Assembly: GCA_050084515.1 (NCBI GenBank)
Contig: CM114275.1
Coordinates: forward strand, 13,454,001-13,518,000
Direction: 5' to 3'
Origin: Blasia pusilla
Taxonomy: Eukaryota > Marchantiophyta > Marchantiopsida > Blasiales
Length of the DNA stretch: 64,000 nucleotides
A program made the position numbers and the translations under genes. The notes below the pieces were generated by a model. The model was not told the DNA's origin. It ran no database searches and saw only the letters and a program-made list of their open reading frames with translations. Positions 18,984 to 28,905 of the stretch are shown piece after piece; position 1 is the stretch's first letter, and each line of letters starts with the position of its first letter.

Positions 18984-19010
18984 GCAACTCGTCGGACTCA
19001 GAGGGGTTGC
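18984..19010. repeat. Single palindrome downstream of the transposase
   Basis: GCAACTCGTCGGA then a damaged right arm ending GGGGTTGC. It is the last member of the family before the gypsy sequences at 19.4 kb begin. Confidence 0.6.
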
Positions 19011-19059
19011 CAAAATATGGAAGAGGAAAAAAAAACTATGGGACTGCTTAATATATGAA

Positions 19060-19425
19060 CAAAAAAGTGCAAAAAAAATCAAACAAAAAGTTTCCTCTCT
19101 TCAACCCAACGGAAACTCTCTTCAAAAAAAAGTATCTATTTCGGTTGAAGGTAGTTTCCTCTCTCGTCTCTCCTCTCTTCCTCTTTCCGCTCTCCTCTCT
19201 TCCTCTCTTCCTCTCCTCTTACCGCACCTCCAACCAAAGGGTGAACAACGGATGGTGGACCGTTGACGGTGACGGTTGATCGTTGATGGTGACGGCCGAT
19301 CGGTGACGGTGATGGTTGACCATTGACGATGACAATTGACTATCGATTGACCATCGACAAAGGACCGTTGACGGTGACTATGATGGCGACAGCCGCCGGC
19401 AGCGTGGCGGTTGGTTTAGGGTTTG
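19060..19425. other. Low-complexity and GAC/GGT-rich tandem sequence
   Basis: Pyrimidine-rich CTCTTCC runs (19,150-19,215) are followed by a degenerate minisatellite of 'ggtgacggttgatcgttgat' type (19,258-19,390). A comparable trinucleotide-rich stretch lies at 28,200-28,420, in both cases just before the LTR-like repeat. No gene is seen. Confidence 0.5.
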
Positions 19426-19429
19426 AACA

Positions 19430-19955
19430 ATTTAACCCTAAAAATCGCCTAGCAATAGCAAGTTTGCAAGATTGACCATAACTTTTTGTTCGCCAATCCA
19501 AATTATGAATTGTTTCATGCATAGCATGCACAGCTTCACAATCTACAAGAACCTCAAAAAGTATTTAGAATTAGATATTCCAGTAAAAACTGACAGGGAT
19601 TGTCGGAAAACCCAATATCTCTTTCTCCTACACAAAATTTGGCAGCGCTTCGGCGCTGATTTCTCCCAACAAAAATGTAAAACCTGTAAAAATAAAAATC
19701 AACAAGCTACATGGTGCTCTTGAGAGCACTAGCATGGGGCAATGGGCCCCCATAATCAATCCCTATCAGAAATTGGGCAGCACTTTCACGCGCCACTCTT
19801 CCACAAAAAAAATCGTCAAATTCAAAGTACAATCAAAGCAGCCCTTGCTCCGGTGAGCACTCCCATGAGCCCCTGAACGGGGAACATAGTCCCCAACCTG
19901 CAAAAACAATGAGTGACTAGCAAGCTCCCCCATCAAGCTCTCTCATTCTCTCTTT
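19430..19955. repeat. LTR-like repeat, left copy (pair with 28,440-28,905)
   Basis: It shares with 28,440-28,905, in direct orientation, 'ctcctaca..aaatt.ggca.cgctt', 'cgctgatttctcc.aacaaaaat', 'aatcagcaagctaca', 'gctcttgagagcac', 'gcatggggcaa' and 'agtgac.agc..caagctcc'. Two direct copies flanking the copy B gypsy sequence are what an LTR pair would look like. TG..CA ends could not be fixed. Confidence 0.55.
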
Positions 19956-20014
19956 GTAAAGTAAGATCCAATCCCTTTCTACAACATGTCACACCATAGC
20001 TCTCAAAGGTGTGC

Positions 20015-20256
20015 ACTCTCTCTCATGTCAAACCAAACCCACTCTCCTAATGAGAGGCTTGGTTGACACTCACAAGGCAAGGGATCATATCTTGGCCACC
20101 TAATGGCAAGAGGTTCAACAAAGAGAGAATGAGCTCTCAAGCTCTCTCTCTTGGAGGTATATCCCCTTCCCTCTCCCAAGCTCTCTCAACGGTAACCTAT
20201 GCTCGTATGTCACCTCCTTAGCTCTTGACCTGCTGTAGCGGGTCAAGGGCCACTTT
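20015..20256. repeat. Dispersed repeat family member 1, interrupted by an LTR
   Basis: The stretch 'tgtcaaaccaaacccactct..taatgagag', 'aagaggttcaacaaagag', 'aatgagctc', 'tcccaagctctctc', 'cctatgctcgta' and 'ctcttgacctgctgtag' matches 35,355-35,590 and 35,860-36,080. The match ends exactly where the LTR at 20,257 begins, so the plus-strand gypsy element inserted into this repeat. Confidence 0.7.
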
Positions 20257-21125
20257 TGTCGTGACCCTCATGACCAAACGAGCACCAAAGTGGAACATCG
20301 GAACACTAGCGGCTCACGCTAAGATGCTTCGCACGTTGGAGTGGTCTCGGAGAAGAGACAAGAGACGAGACACAAGCAAGGCTTTGCGTTTCATATGTTG
20401 TGGTCGCGATTGAGAAACCAGGACCCAACCCGGATCAAGACTTGATAGGAGTCAAGTCTAGGAAGTGAGTTGCCAAAGGAAGGAATCCGGATTTGGAATG
20501 CCACTAGTGTTTGAGAGTTTTCGATTGTATTTATGGCCATAACTTTTAGTGCCAATATGCATTTGGAACGAGTAAGGATGCGTTGGAAAGCTTATGGAAA
20601 GGCAGTTCAAACGCACTAAGATCTTTGCAAACGCACAAGTAGCGGCTGAGAAACAACCCGAAAACAATTATAAGTAGAGTCGGGTTGAAGGCCACAATGA
20701 AGGGCCCGACCATCCTTTTCCAAACGTGGGGGTTATTGGAGATCCCCAGAAGTACTAGTAAGGGGGAGGGTCTCCAATGGTGCTTGGGACTCGAACCCCA
20801 CTTTGGGCGCCATGGGGCGGCTCAAGGGCATGGAACGGATCGGGAGTTTGGAGTTGGGCTTGAAAACCTAAACCAAGGCTATGGAGGTGAATTTTAGAGA
20901 TCCCCTCTTGGATTCCAACCCGCGACTCAATTACTTGGGTCCCGGTTAGGAACTCGCTTGAGGTTTGTTGAACAGTTGGGACTGCTAGGCGCGCAAGTGC
21001 CGTTTTAGGTTCCTCGACTAACCAGAAAGTATGTTCCAAGTCTTGAAGGCTTGCCGTGTTGGGAACCTAGGAATGAGGGAAGGTTGAGCTTGATGAGATG
21101 TCGAGTTGAGGACTCGATGGGCTGG
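20257..21125 (+). repeat. 3'-truncated gypsy LTR
   Basis: It starts TGTCGTGACCCTCATGACC and follows the full LTR at 21,126 closely for about 870 bases. It stops at 'gatgggctgg', where the full copy continues for about 130 more bases. It is joined directly to the start of the next LTR with no internal sequence between. Landmarks in both include 'gtggtctcg.ag.agagacaagag', 'gggcgcca.ggggcggctcaagg' and 'ctcaattacttgggt'. Confidence 0.85.
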
Positions 21126-22123
21126 TGTCACGACCCTCATGACCAAACGAGTGCCAAAGCGGAACATCGAAACATTAGCGGGCTCATGCTAAGATGGTTT
21201 GCGCGTTGGAGTGGTCTCGAAGGAGAGACAAGAGAAGGGACGCAAGCGAGGCTTCGCGTTTCAGATGTTATGGTCGCGACTGAGAAACCTAGACCAAACG
21301 CGGAACAAGACTTGGAAGGAGTTGAGTCTAGGAAGTGGGTTGCCAAAGGAAGAATCCGGATTTGGAACGCCACTAGCGTTTGAGAGTTTTTGACTGTATT
21401 AATGGCCATAACTTTTAGTCCCAAGATGCGTTTGGATCGAACAAGAGTGCGTTGGAAGACTTATGGAAACATGGTTCAAACGCTTTAAAGATCTTGCAAA
21501 CGCATAAGCAACGGTTGAGAAACAACCTAGAAACGACTATAAGTAGAGTCGGGTTGAGGGCCACAACGAAGGGCCCGACCCTCCTTTTCCAAAGGGGGGT
21601 TATTGGAGAACCCCAGAAGTACTAGTAAGGGGGAAGGCTCCGAGAGTGCTTGGAACTCGAACCCCACTTTGGGCGCCACGGGGCGGCTCAAGGGCATGGA
21701 ACGGATCGAGAGTTTGGGGTTGGGTTGGAAAACGTGAGCCAAGTCTATGGAGGCAATTTTAGACATCACTCTTGGATTTCACCCCGCGACTCAATTACTT
21801 GGGTCTCGGTTTGGAACTCACACGAGGTCCGTTGAACAGTTGGGATTGCTAGGTGCGCAAGTGTTGTTTTAGGTTCCTAGACTAATCACGAAGTCTGTTC
21901 CAAGTCTTGAAGGACTTGCCATGTTTTGGAAACTAGGAAGTAAGGAAGGTTGAGCTTGATGAGACGCCAAGTTGAGAACTCGGTGGGTTGGAACGCTGGT
22001 TGGACCAGACCCGACTAACAAGAGTGCGTGTTTGGGTGCAGATCGGCGATGAGATCGTGTCCTACTGAACGTACACTTCCGCAACAATAAAGATTGACGT
22101 TCAAGGAGAGTAGGGGCGCGACA
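21126..22123 (+). repeat. Full-length 5' LTR of the plus-strand gypsy element
   Basis: About 998 bases, beginning TGTCACGACCC and ending GGCGCGACA, with inverted TGTC..GACA termini as usual for plant gypsy LTRs of the chromovirus kind. It is followed after two bases by a primer-binding site. Promoter, R and U5 limits are not resolved. Confidence 0.9.
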
Positions 22124-22125
22124 AG

Positions 22126-22137
22126 TGGTATCAGAGC
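22126..22137 (+). promoter_or_regulatory. Primer-binding site, tRNA-iMet type
   Basis: TGGTATCAGAGC is the standard plant retrotransposon primer-binding site complementary to the 3' end of initiator tRNA-Met. It lies two bases after the LTR end. Confidence 0.92.
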
Positions 22138-22272
22138 TAATCCTTGGTGAGCGAGAAGTTGGGGTCGTGGGATCAACTGGACGCTTGGGAAAACTCAAGG
22201 TAGCGGCTAGACTCAAACGCTTGAGGAGGGACGCAAGAAACGAGGAGGAGATCTGAGTGAGTTGGCTTGAAA

Positions 22273-22980
22273 ATGGCAATCGAGGGAGAACAACCCAAGA
22301 AGCGCCAAATCAAGCGACATGAATCAAGAGAGGAACCAATGCCGGACCGTGATGCTATGGAGGAGACGGAGACTCCCAAAGAGCTGAGCGCCAAACGTGA
22401 GGATATTCTAGAGGCGAATCCTTCTGCAAGACCATCGGGCCCAAACCCAGGGGAACCGACTGAGTCAAGGCAGACGTTGGACTTTTTGAAGTTGTTGGTA
22501 GAGCAGATGTCCCAGAAAAGCAAGCGGATTGCACAGTTAGAGGCCACCCAAACTCCAGGTGCGGGAAAAAAGCTCTGCAAGACAAACTTGCCCACGCCAT
22601 TCACTAGGGTGGGGCGCTCGCGGAAAGTGAAGGATTTCCTTACGGAACTGGAACTGTACTTCGAGGCGCATAGGGCTAAAGCAGACAAGGTGACAGTAGC
22701 CGTTACTTTCCTGAAGGATCATGCACTACAATGGTGGACAGCTCAACGAAAGGAATATCTGGCCGGCGAGGGAGGAGTTTAAGGTGTTGATTGGTTATCG
22801 ATTCACTTCGGAGTACCAAGGGTTGCACGACACGGTGGAATGCGTGCGGATGCGGCAAAGTTGTTCCTTAAGCGCGTATGTGAGGGATTTTAGTGCAAAA
22901 CCGACTTCTCTTCCAAAGATGGATGAGCACGCAAAGAAGGCTATCTTCATTAGTGGACACAAGCCGAGCGCTCAAAAGGC
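22273..22980 (+). pseudogene. Gag of the plus-strand gypsy element, frameshifted and truncated
   Basis: The ATG at 22,273 ('MAIEGEQPKKRQIKRHESRE') lies 136 bases after the PBS. The protein has a charged N-terminus and then the retrotransposon gag domain: 'LPTPFTRVGRSRKVKDFLTE', 'LELYFEAHRAKADKVTVAVT' and 'FLKDHALQWWTA'. A shift near 22,770-22,800 moves the frame to one reading 'CSLSAYVRDFSAKPTSLPKM' and 'DEHAKKAIFISGHKPSAQKA'. Gag ends at 22,980, where sequence of the opposite-strand copy B begins. No protease or pol of this element remains. Confidence 0.85.
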
Positions 22981-23459
22981 ACTCGACAACTCAATGCGGA
23001 TCCCTGGACCCTTCAGTGTACCCAAATCATGCATACTAAATGCAAAACAACTCCTATCACTCCTAAGGAAATGGTGTTTCCGGCACCGCTTTCCTCCTAT
23101 GAACTTAGGGCCCATATCTGGCTCCCAAGTCTCCATCGTGACTACGGTAGGACTCTCCGATATGGGTGTCGGTGGTTGCTATGGTGCAACCCCGTCTCGG
23201 ACAACACAACTCTCATCTCCACGTGTAGTACCCAGAACCACGCTCGATGTTGTGGCTATCATCTTCTAGCGTACCTGCAAAACATCCCAAGAAGTCAAAG
23301 GGTGTCTCTCCCGATCACCCCTGGTGTGTCGATCTCTTGAGATCTCGCCCCCAGCCACTGCCTCAACCATCTCGGTAGGCATTTGGCTCACCAACGCAAC
23401 AGCTATGATCTGTCGCATCCTCAAATGATGTTGCTCAACTACGCCTAAGCTGAAAATCC

Positions 23460-24400
23460 AAGTCAAGCAGTTTGGGTCCATTGCCTAATCCAAGGCATGA
23501 CGTTGTGATACCTCTTATAGTGACGGTACCACCGTCACTCTTTTGGGGAATCCCATTGCTTGCTCTCGCTCATCGGCGTTGGGCTCCATCAACCTCTGTA
23601 CCTGGTCATCCCAAACCAAGCCAGGTCCGGCCTCCTAGAATGCATATGAAGCAAAAAAACTCACAAATGTGGAAAAGGTTGCCCATGGCATGCCTATCCT
23701 ATTGACCAAAATCAACAGCAATTGATCATCACGCCTCACTACCTGTGATCGACAACCTCGATCCAAAATAGAATCCACCAAAAAATCGGAGGGGCGCTCC
23801 ACGCTAGCATATGCCCTCCGCAAAACCTCATGTGGGACCAAATTGGTCCATCAAAGCGCGGGCGGTGTGCTCTAGAACCTACACTTGCCCCATCCAAAAA
23901 CACTACTGAGCCGATCCATGCACGCACTTGATGTGCACTCGTCACCACCCGTGACCTCAAATCGCCCAAGATTGGCACATTCTCCAGAATGTATGCTCGA
24001 GAACGGGACAGATGCTCCTACAAATGTCGCAAAATTCGCATCATCTCCCAAAATAACCTAGACCAAGTGTCAGCTAACCCGCTACCACGTCCACCACGCA
24101 ATTGGCCCTGACACGGCCAACCAGCAATGACCAAATCTATGGCCCCTACCCACTCCATGTTTTGCGCCCCCAGGAATGAAATATCCTACGGTAGGAAACT
24201 TTGGTATCCCTGGACAGTGGACGCAGACAACAAGTCAAGAAAACAGAGGCGTAATTGCGCTACATGGTGAAGTGATGTGTGCCTTGCAACATCATCAATC
24301 TCCACATACATGTACTATTGCACGCGTACTCTTACCTGCAAAAAAGTAGCTAATCCAGTGTTGATCCCTCCTGAGAGATCCACCACCCTAATACCCTCCT
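23460..24400 (-). pseudogene. DNA cytosine-5 methyltransferase domain of gypsy copy B
   Basis: Motif I reads 'GIRVVDLSGGINTGLATFL' (F to S compared with copy A). Motif IV reads 'IDLVIAGWPCQG' with the catalytic Cys intact (about 24,105-24,140), motif VI 'YILENVPILGDLRSRVVTSA' (about 23,950-23,990), the motif VIII-like 'SRAHRPRF' with the frame lost just before the W-T-N equivalent, and the motif X end 'MDPNCLTWIFSLG' (about 23,440-23,470). Frameshifts and stops break the reading frame. Agreement with copy A at each motif, despite clear divergence, shows the methyltransferase belongs to the family and was not acquired by one copy. Confidence 0.85.
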
Positions 24401-24716
24401 TTGGGCTGCGCCACACAATGGGTGTGGTATCCAAGAGCATCATCATAGCACTCTCGGCTACCTTGGGTTCCTCTGACTCGTCACGCTCTAGTGCAAAGGT
24501 CTCGCTCCATGCGGTGTGCACATGCTCAGTGGCTGAGGGTCGAAGCTCCTCAGTTGAGCCCCAAAGCGGCACCTCTCCTCCACGGACTCATGCGGCTACC
24601 ATGACACTCCTCTCCATAGAAATGTCAGGAACGGGAGTATCCTCTGCATGGACATGTCCCTCAATCAAGTCGCTAGGCTACGTGATGGCGCTCCTTAATG
24701 CTGCTAGGGAACATTC

Positions 24717-24741
24717 AGGGTTTAAGGTTTAGGGTTTAGGG
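24717..24741. repeat. Interstitial plant telomere-type tract
   Basis: AGGG-TTTAAGG-TTTAGGG-TTTAGGG, that is two perfect and one altered TTTAGGG unit. It sits inside the protease-linker region of copy B. Copy A (3,515-3,545) has ordinary sequence there and no TTTAGGG, and copy B is about 20 bases longer at this point. Confidence 0.75.
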
Positions 24742-24749
24742 TCGTGGCC

Positions 24750-25353
24750 GCCGCTCGATCACTGCACCTGTGAATCGAACGGGTAATGAGCTAAGGCGCC
24801 CATCACATGACTTCCATCCTGGTTTGTAGGACAATGACTCCTCCTAGTAATCCAAGGAAAACCCCATCGGGTATAACATTGCTCTACCAACCAAGACGTC
24901 GTAGGACTCTGCATCGGTCACTATTGCCTTGGCTCGCACCACGGACTCATCTGTAGGATGTCTCGCGCAAATCCTCACCACGACCTCATGTCAGGTGATA
25001 TACTGTGTGATATTCACTCCACCCAAGGATGTTTGTATCCAGAATTAACAACGCTCCACATCGGCTCTCGTCAAGCCCAATCCTCTCAATGACGCTTTCC
25101 CCAACTTCAGGGGTTATGCTCCTGAATCCAACAGTGCGCGTTGAGGACTAAAATATCTACCTCATGGACTCACCAACAGGAAGACCTCTCCCCAATTATC
25201 TAGCAACACAACACCAGGAGAAGCCATGGCATGCTCTATCGCGGGTCTAGCCGGCATCTCCGCCATCCTAGCAACCGCATCGTGCCATAAATCTGACGTG
25301 GACGGCCCGAGCATCCGCTCCAAGGGCAGGTCCATCACCTCCTCTACAATCAC
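24750..25353 (-). pseudogene. Protease region of gypsy copy B
   Basis: It aligns with 3,550-4,138 of copy A. The segment 25,162-25,353 reads 'MDLPLERMLGPSTSDLWHDA' and 'VVLLDNWGEVFLLVSP', as in copy A. The active-site stretch downstream is damaged ('DSGA' remains as 'LDSGA' on about 25,110-25,130, with a frame break). The psi-loop half around 24,860-24,900 is recognisable by nucleotide similarity. It is not functional. Confidence 0.65.
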
Positions 25354-25675
25354 CTCCTAACATGATGCAAGAACTCCAACTCCATGCTCACATAGCGTAG
25401 CAACTAGCCAGAACACCTCGGTGGGCGTACCTCCCAATGTCATAACATCGGAAGCAAAAAATAGCGGAGGACGGTACACCATCGTGGCCACCCTAAACAT
25501 CATACTCGACACATGCTCCTCCTGAGCATTAGCAATAGGAGTCGTCACACTCATTTCTCCAATTGCCCTCCGTGCATGCACACCAATAACATCACCAACT
25601 CTCTGAGAACTCTGATCAGGACCCATCGATGGGGTCCTCATCGCCTTGGATAACGTGAAAGACTGAGGAAGCCTA

Positions 25676-27150
25676 TTGTGTTTCCTGGCTTCCCCTCATT
25701 GTGGATCCAACTCTACGGCTACTCCACATATCACAACTGTGGCGGCCTCTATCTGGGCAACCCCGCACATCCAGCCAGGATACTCCATATCTTTGGCTGC
25801 TCCATATGATGTCGATGCCACAGATCCGGCATCGGGTAACCTCAATGCCATAGTGGCAATCAGCTCTTGTAGCTATTATACCTGAGCAGCCATCCCAACC
25901 TCACACCTAGCGTCTCCCTCAACGCCTCTAGGTGGTGGGACTCTACCTCCTCCACGGGAAACTCCACCACCTTGTAGGCAACTCCAGCTCTTCGTCCCCC
26001 AACGGGACCACTTGGTGTACGAACTCTAGGCCCACCCGGATTGGCAACTCGCTCTGATGCCCTCTCTGGCCCTCGGTCTGGACGTAACTCAGGGTATAAA
26101 TTGAAACACTTGGCATATGTGACCATACCTCTGACAATAGTCACACTCATAACCTCCTGGTGCAACACCATCTCCTCCTCCATGTTGAGGCACACGTCCA
26201 TGACCCTGACAAGAGCAATCGCGCTGATGATGGGCTCCACCACATGACCAATAAGTAATCGTAGGCGGCTATTGCTGAGCTGTATATGAAGGCGTAGGTC
26301 TCAGTGGCACGGTCATTAAGTATCCTTCCTGAGCTTGTGGTGCCACAATCGACCTATCTTGGAGTCCACGTTGCTGCAGTGGTGGTGCAAACAATCATGA
26401 TTGCTCTCGTCCAGAATCCATGGTGGCAACGCTCTCCTCTGCCATGTTGCGCTCAATGTTCTCGGCGGTCCTAAAAACATCTCTCAACATAGGGGAGGTG
26501 TTCATAAGAAGCACCCCTTCGCGCACTCATGTCCGCAGGGTCCGGTCTAGCATCGCGTACCATGATTAGATAGCCTAAGCCTCTGTCACCCCCTGAGTGA
26601 CGTTGATCAACCGGCATAAGCAAGTGTAAGCTTCACGCAAACTCTCACCTGGGCGCCTCTAGAAATCACGGATGCTGCGCAACTTCTGCGTCTGTATCCC
26701 TTGGTAGCTCGCCCTCAACTCAGCAAAGAACTCGACCACGGGGTTGAACCTGGGACAAACCCGACTAGACGGTGTTACTGCTCCAATGCAAGTGAGCCCT
26801 CTTAAAATATTACTAGTGGAAGAGGAAGTAGCCTCTCCTGACTCCTCCTCCTCATCAGGGAACGGCTCCGTCCATGACACATAATGTAGGTTATAGTAGA
26901 GTCGCCATGCCTCAATCTCTTGGGCATATGTGTGGGAGAACTCATGGTAATCATCCATGGGTGCCCCCTCTAAATGCTGGAACATACCATTCCATGTTGT
27001 AAACGGGTTGAACTCTCTAGAGTTCCTAGCCCGTTGTGAGTCACAGCAACTCCTAAACTCCGCAATGAAGTCGTGTAGCTCTATGGTGCCTATAACACCC
27101 AAAAACCTACGCGATCCTCTATCCCGGTCGTCCATCTCGTACACCTAACT
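25676..27150 (-). pseudogene. Gag of gypsy copy B
   Basis: The N-terminal half is the better-kept gag of the two copies (26,659-27,144, 161 residues): 'VIGTIELHDFIAEFRSCCDS', 'REFNPFTTWNGMFQHLEGAP', 'YAQEIEAWRLYYNLHYVSWT', then an acidic stretch and 'RFNPVVEFFAELRASYQGIQ'. The C-terminal half (25,860-26,260) keeps the zinc-knuckle region in a shifted frame. Stops and shifts separate the pieces. Homology to copy A continues to about 28,080 in the leader. Confidence 0.75.
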
Positions 27151-28099
27151 GGTAGGACCGCTTAAAGTGTGCGGTGGATCACTAGCACACTCCTCTACAT
27201 TCTCCCCCTCGTCTAAAGGAACACACAAGGAGATCAAGGTAGTCTCTTAGGTGGAGACCCTCGAAACCTTGCACCACTCTGGGTAAACCCTCCAGAGCTA
27301 CTCTCAGGTCCACTACCTCGTCTCTCAAAATCCCGAAAAGGACGCCGTGATGGCCCTCATGCCCCTCCCACACGATCACTCTCAATATCGCGAGTTATCC
27401 CTCAATCACTCAAACTAAACATGCGGCACTTAATCTACCCTCTCACTGAGATGTGTGTTGTGGGGCAACAAGCGGCGTGGTGCAGAAAATCAACTGATCT
27501 ATCATCTCATTGACAACCATCCTCAACTCTAGACATCCCACACAAGTCTATGTCCCCTAAACCCATACATCATCGATGCTCTCAGAAGTAGCATGAAACC
27601 CAATATCCCAAATAACTTCCCAATACCCAAAAATCCCTAACAGGTGCAGGGCAAAGACCAAAATGGGTAACTTGACAACAAGTGTCGATGTCGCTCCTCA
27701 ACAACTATAAACCTCGACCCCAACTCGGTTGTGAAGACAACTCCTCCAATCAGCAAGTATTGCTCCCTGTGGTACTGACAATGCTCAAATCTCTCCGATG
27801 TGCGGTGCGAGTCCAGCGGCACGGTGTGGCACTGGCGGCTTAGAACGGTTTCAAACGGCATGGCACTCGGGAATGGGGTGCGGCTCTCAGTGACTTATCC
27901 CCCTCAGTCAAAAAACTGCAATCTGTTCCTAATGATGGTGCGACTCCGTGATTGAGACGGTGTGGTGCGGCCACGAGCGGCACAACGCGGCAATTGGCGG
28001 CGCATTGCGGCTATGGGCATCACGACACGGTACACAATTGTCGTCGATCAACTACCAATCACAACATAGCAAGTGGAAAAGAAACTACAATCCCATGAA

Positions 28100-28435
28100 T
28101 CCAAAAAGGTCACATTGTCGAAGTTGCGAGTTAACGAGTGGCAATGACTCATATAGACTCACCAAGTACGGTAGCGTCCGCCCTACCTGGCCACTCGTGA
28201 CTGGTCGTTGTCTTGAACAGCGGCGGCGGCAGCGGTAACTCGTGTTGACGGTGGCAGCAGCAATTGATAGCAGCGGCAGCGGTGACGGCTCTAACAAGTG
28301 GCGGCGGCGGCGGCGACGGCGGAGACAGCTCACGTCCGCAACAACTCTCGATGGCAGTGGCGGCAACGACAACCAACGCAATGACGGTGACAAGTGGCAA
28401 CAGTAGAGGCGGCGGCGGTGCAAACAGTACCGCCC
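28100..28435. repeat. GGC/GAC trinucleotide-rich stretch
   Basis: Imperfect 'ggcggcagcggtgacgg' repeats lie between the copy B leader and the LTR-like repeat. Long open frames here on both strands are products of the trinucleotide bias and are not supported as genes. Confidence 0.6.
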
Positions 28436-28439
28436 GCTT

Positions 28440-28905
28440 GCAAAATTTTTACCCTAAAAACTTGCAGTTTGCAAAATCGGCCATAGCTTTATGCTCACAG
28501 CTCCAAATTGCACACATTTGTTGCACAGCTTCACGATCTACGACGGCGTCAAAAAATATTTTGGATCAGAAAATCCCATAAAAATTGATTGGGATTGTTG
28601 TAAAGCCCAACGTTTCCTTCTCCTACATCAAATTCGGCAACGCTTCCACGCTGATTTCTCCTAACAAAAATCTGAAACCTATAAAGACATCAATCAGCAA
28701 GCTACAAGGCACTCTTGAGAGCACCCGCATGGGGCAACCCGCCCCCATACTTAATTTCAAGCCCCCATACTTAAGAAATAGCAAAATCAAGCGGCTCTTG
28801 CTCCCGTGAGCACTCCTATGAGCTGCTAAACGGGGCACACGGTCCCAAACCTGCACCAACAACTAGTGACCAGCGGCAAGCTCCTCCATTGAAACTCTCT
28901 AACCT
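28440..28905. repeat. LTR-like repeat, right copy (pair with 19,430-19,955)
   Basis: This is the direct-orientation partner of the repeat at 19,430. Both run from a 'cttgcaa' region through 'cacagcttcac.atctac', 'cgctgatttctcc.aacaaaaat' and 'ctcttgagagcac' to 'agtgac.agc'. If it is the 5' LTR of the minus-strand copy B, the gag leader starts about where expected. Confidence 0.55.

Larger units (their letters stand above)
22981..28080 (-). mobile_element. Ty3/gypsy copy B carrying a DNA methyltransferase, truncated in RT
   Basis: It is collinear with copy A from 1,790 to 6,860. Read on the minus strand the order is leader, gag (27,150-25,680), protease (25,353-24,750), DNMT (24,400-23,460) and the first part of the RT region, cut at 22,981. 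The junction sequence 'actcgacaactcaatgcgga' is copy A's own sequence at 1,790. It has more frameshifts than copy A: the open segments fall in three frames. A telomere-like tract is inserted at 24,717-24,741. LTR-like direct repeats at 19,430 and 28,440 may be its original LTRs. Confidence 0.85.

Noticed and set aside
7060-19215. Inverted purine/pyrimidine tracts at 7,060-7,105 and 19,150-19,215 as terminal inverted repeats of the 12 kb block
   Set aside because: Similarity is limited to simple GAGAGG-type sequence; no defined ends or target duplication can be seen.
28100-28430. Open frames on both strands with Arg-, Leu- or Gly-rich products
   Set aside because: They arise from GGC/GAC trinucleotide sequence and have no family resemblance.
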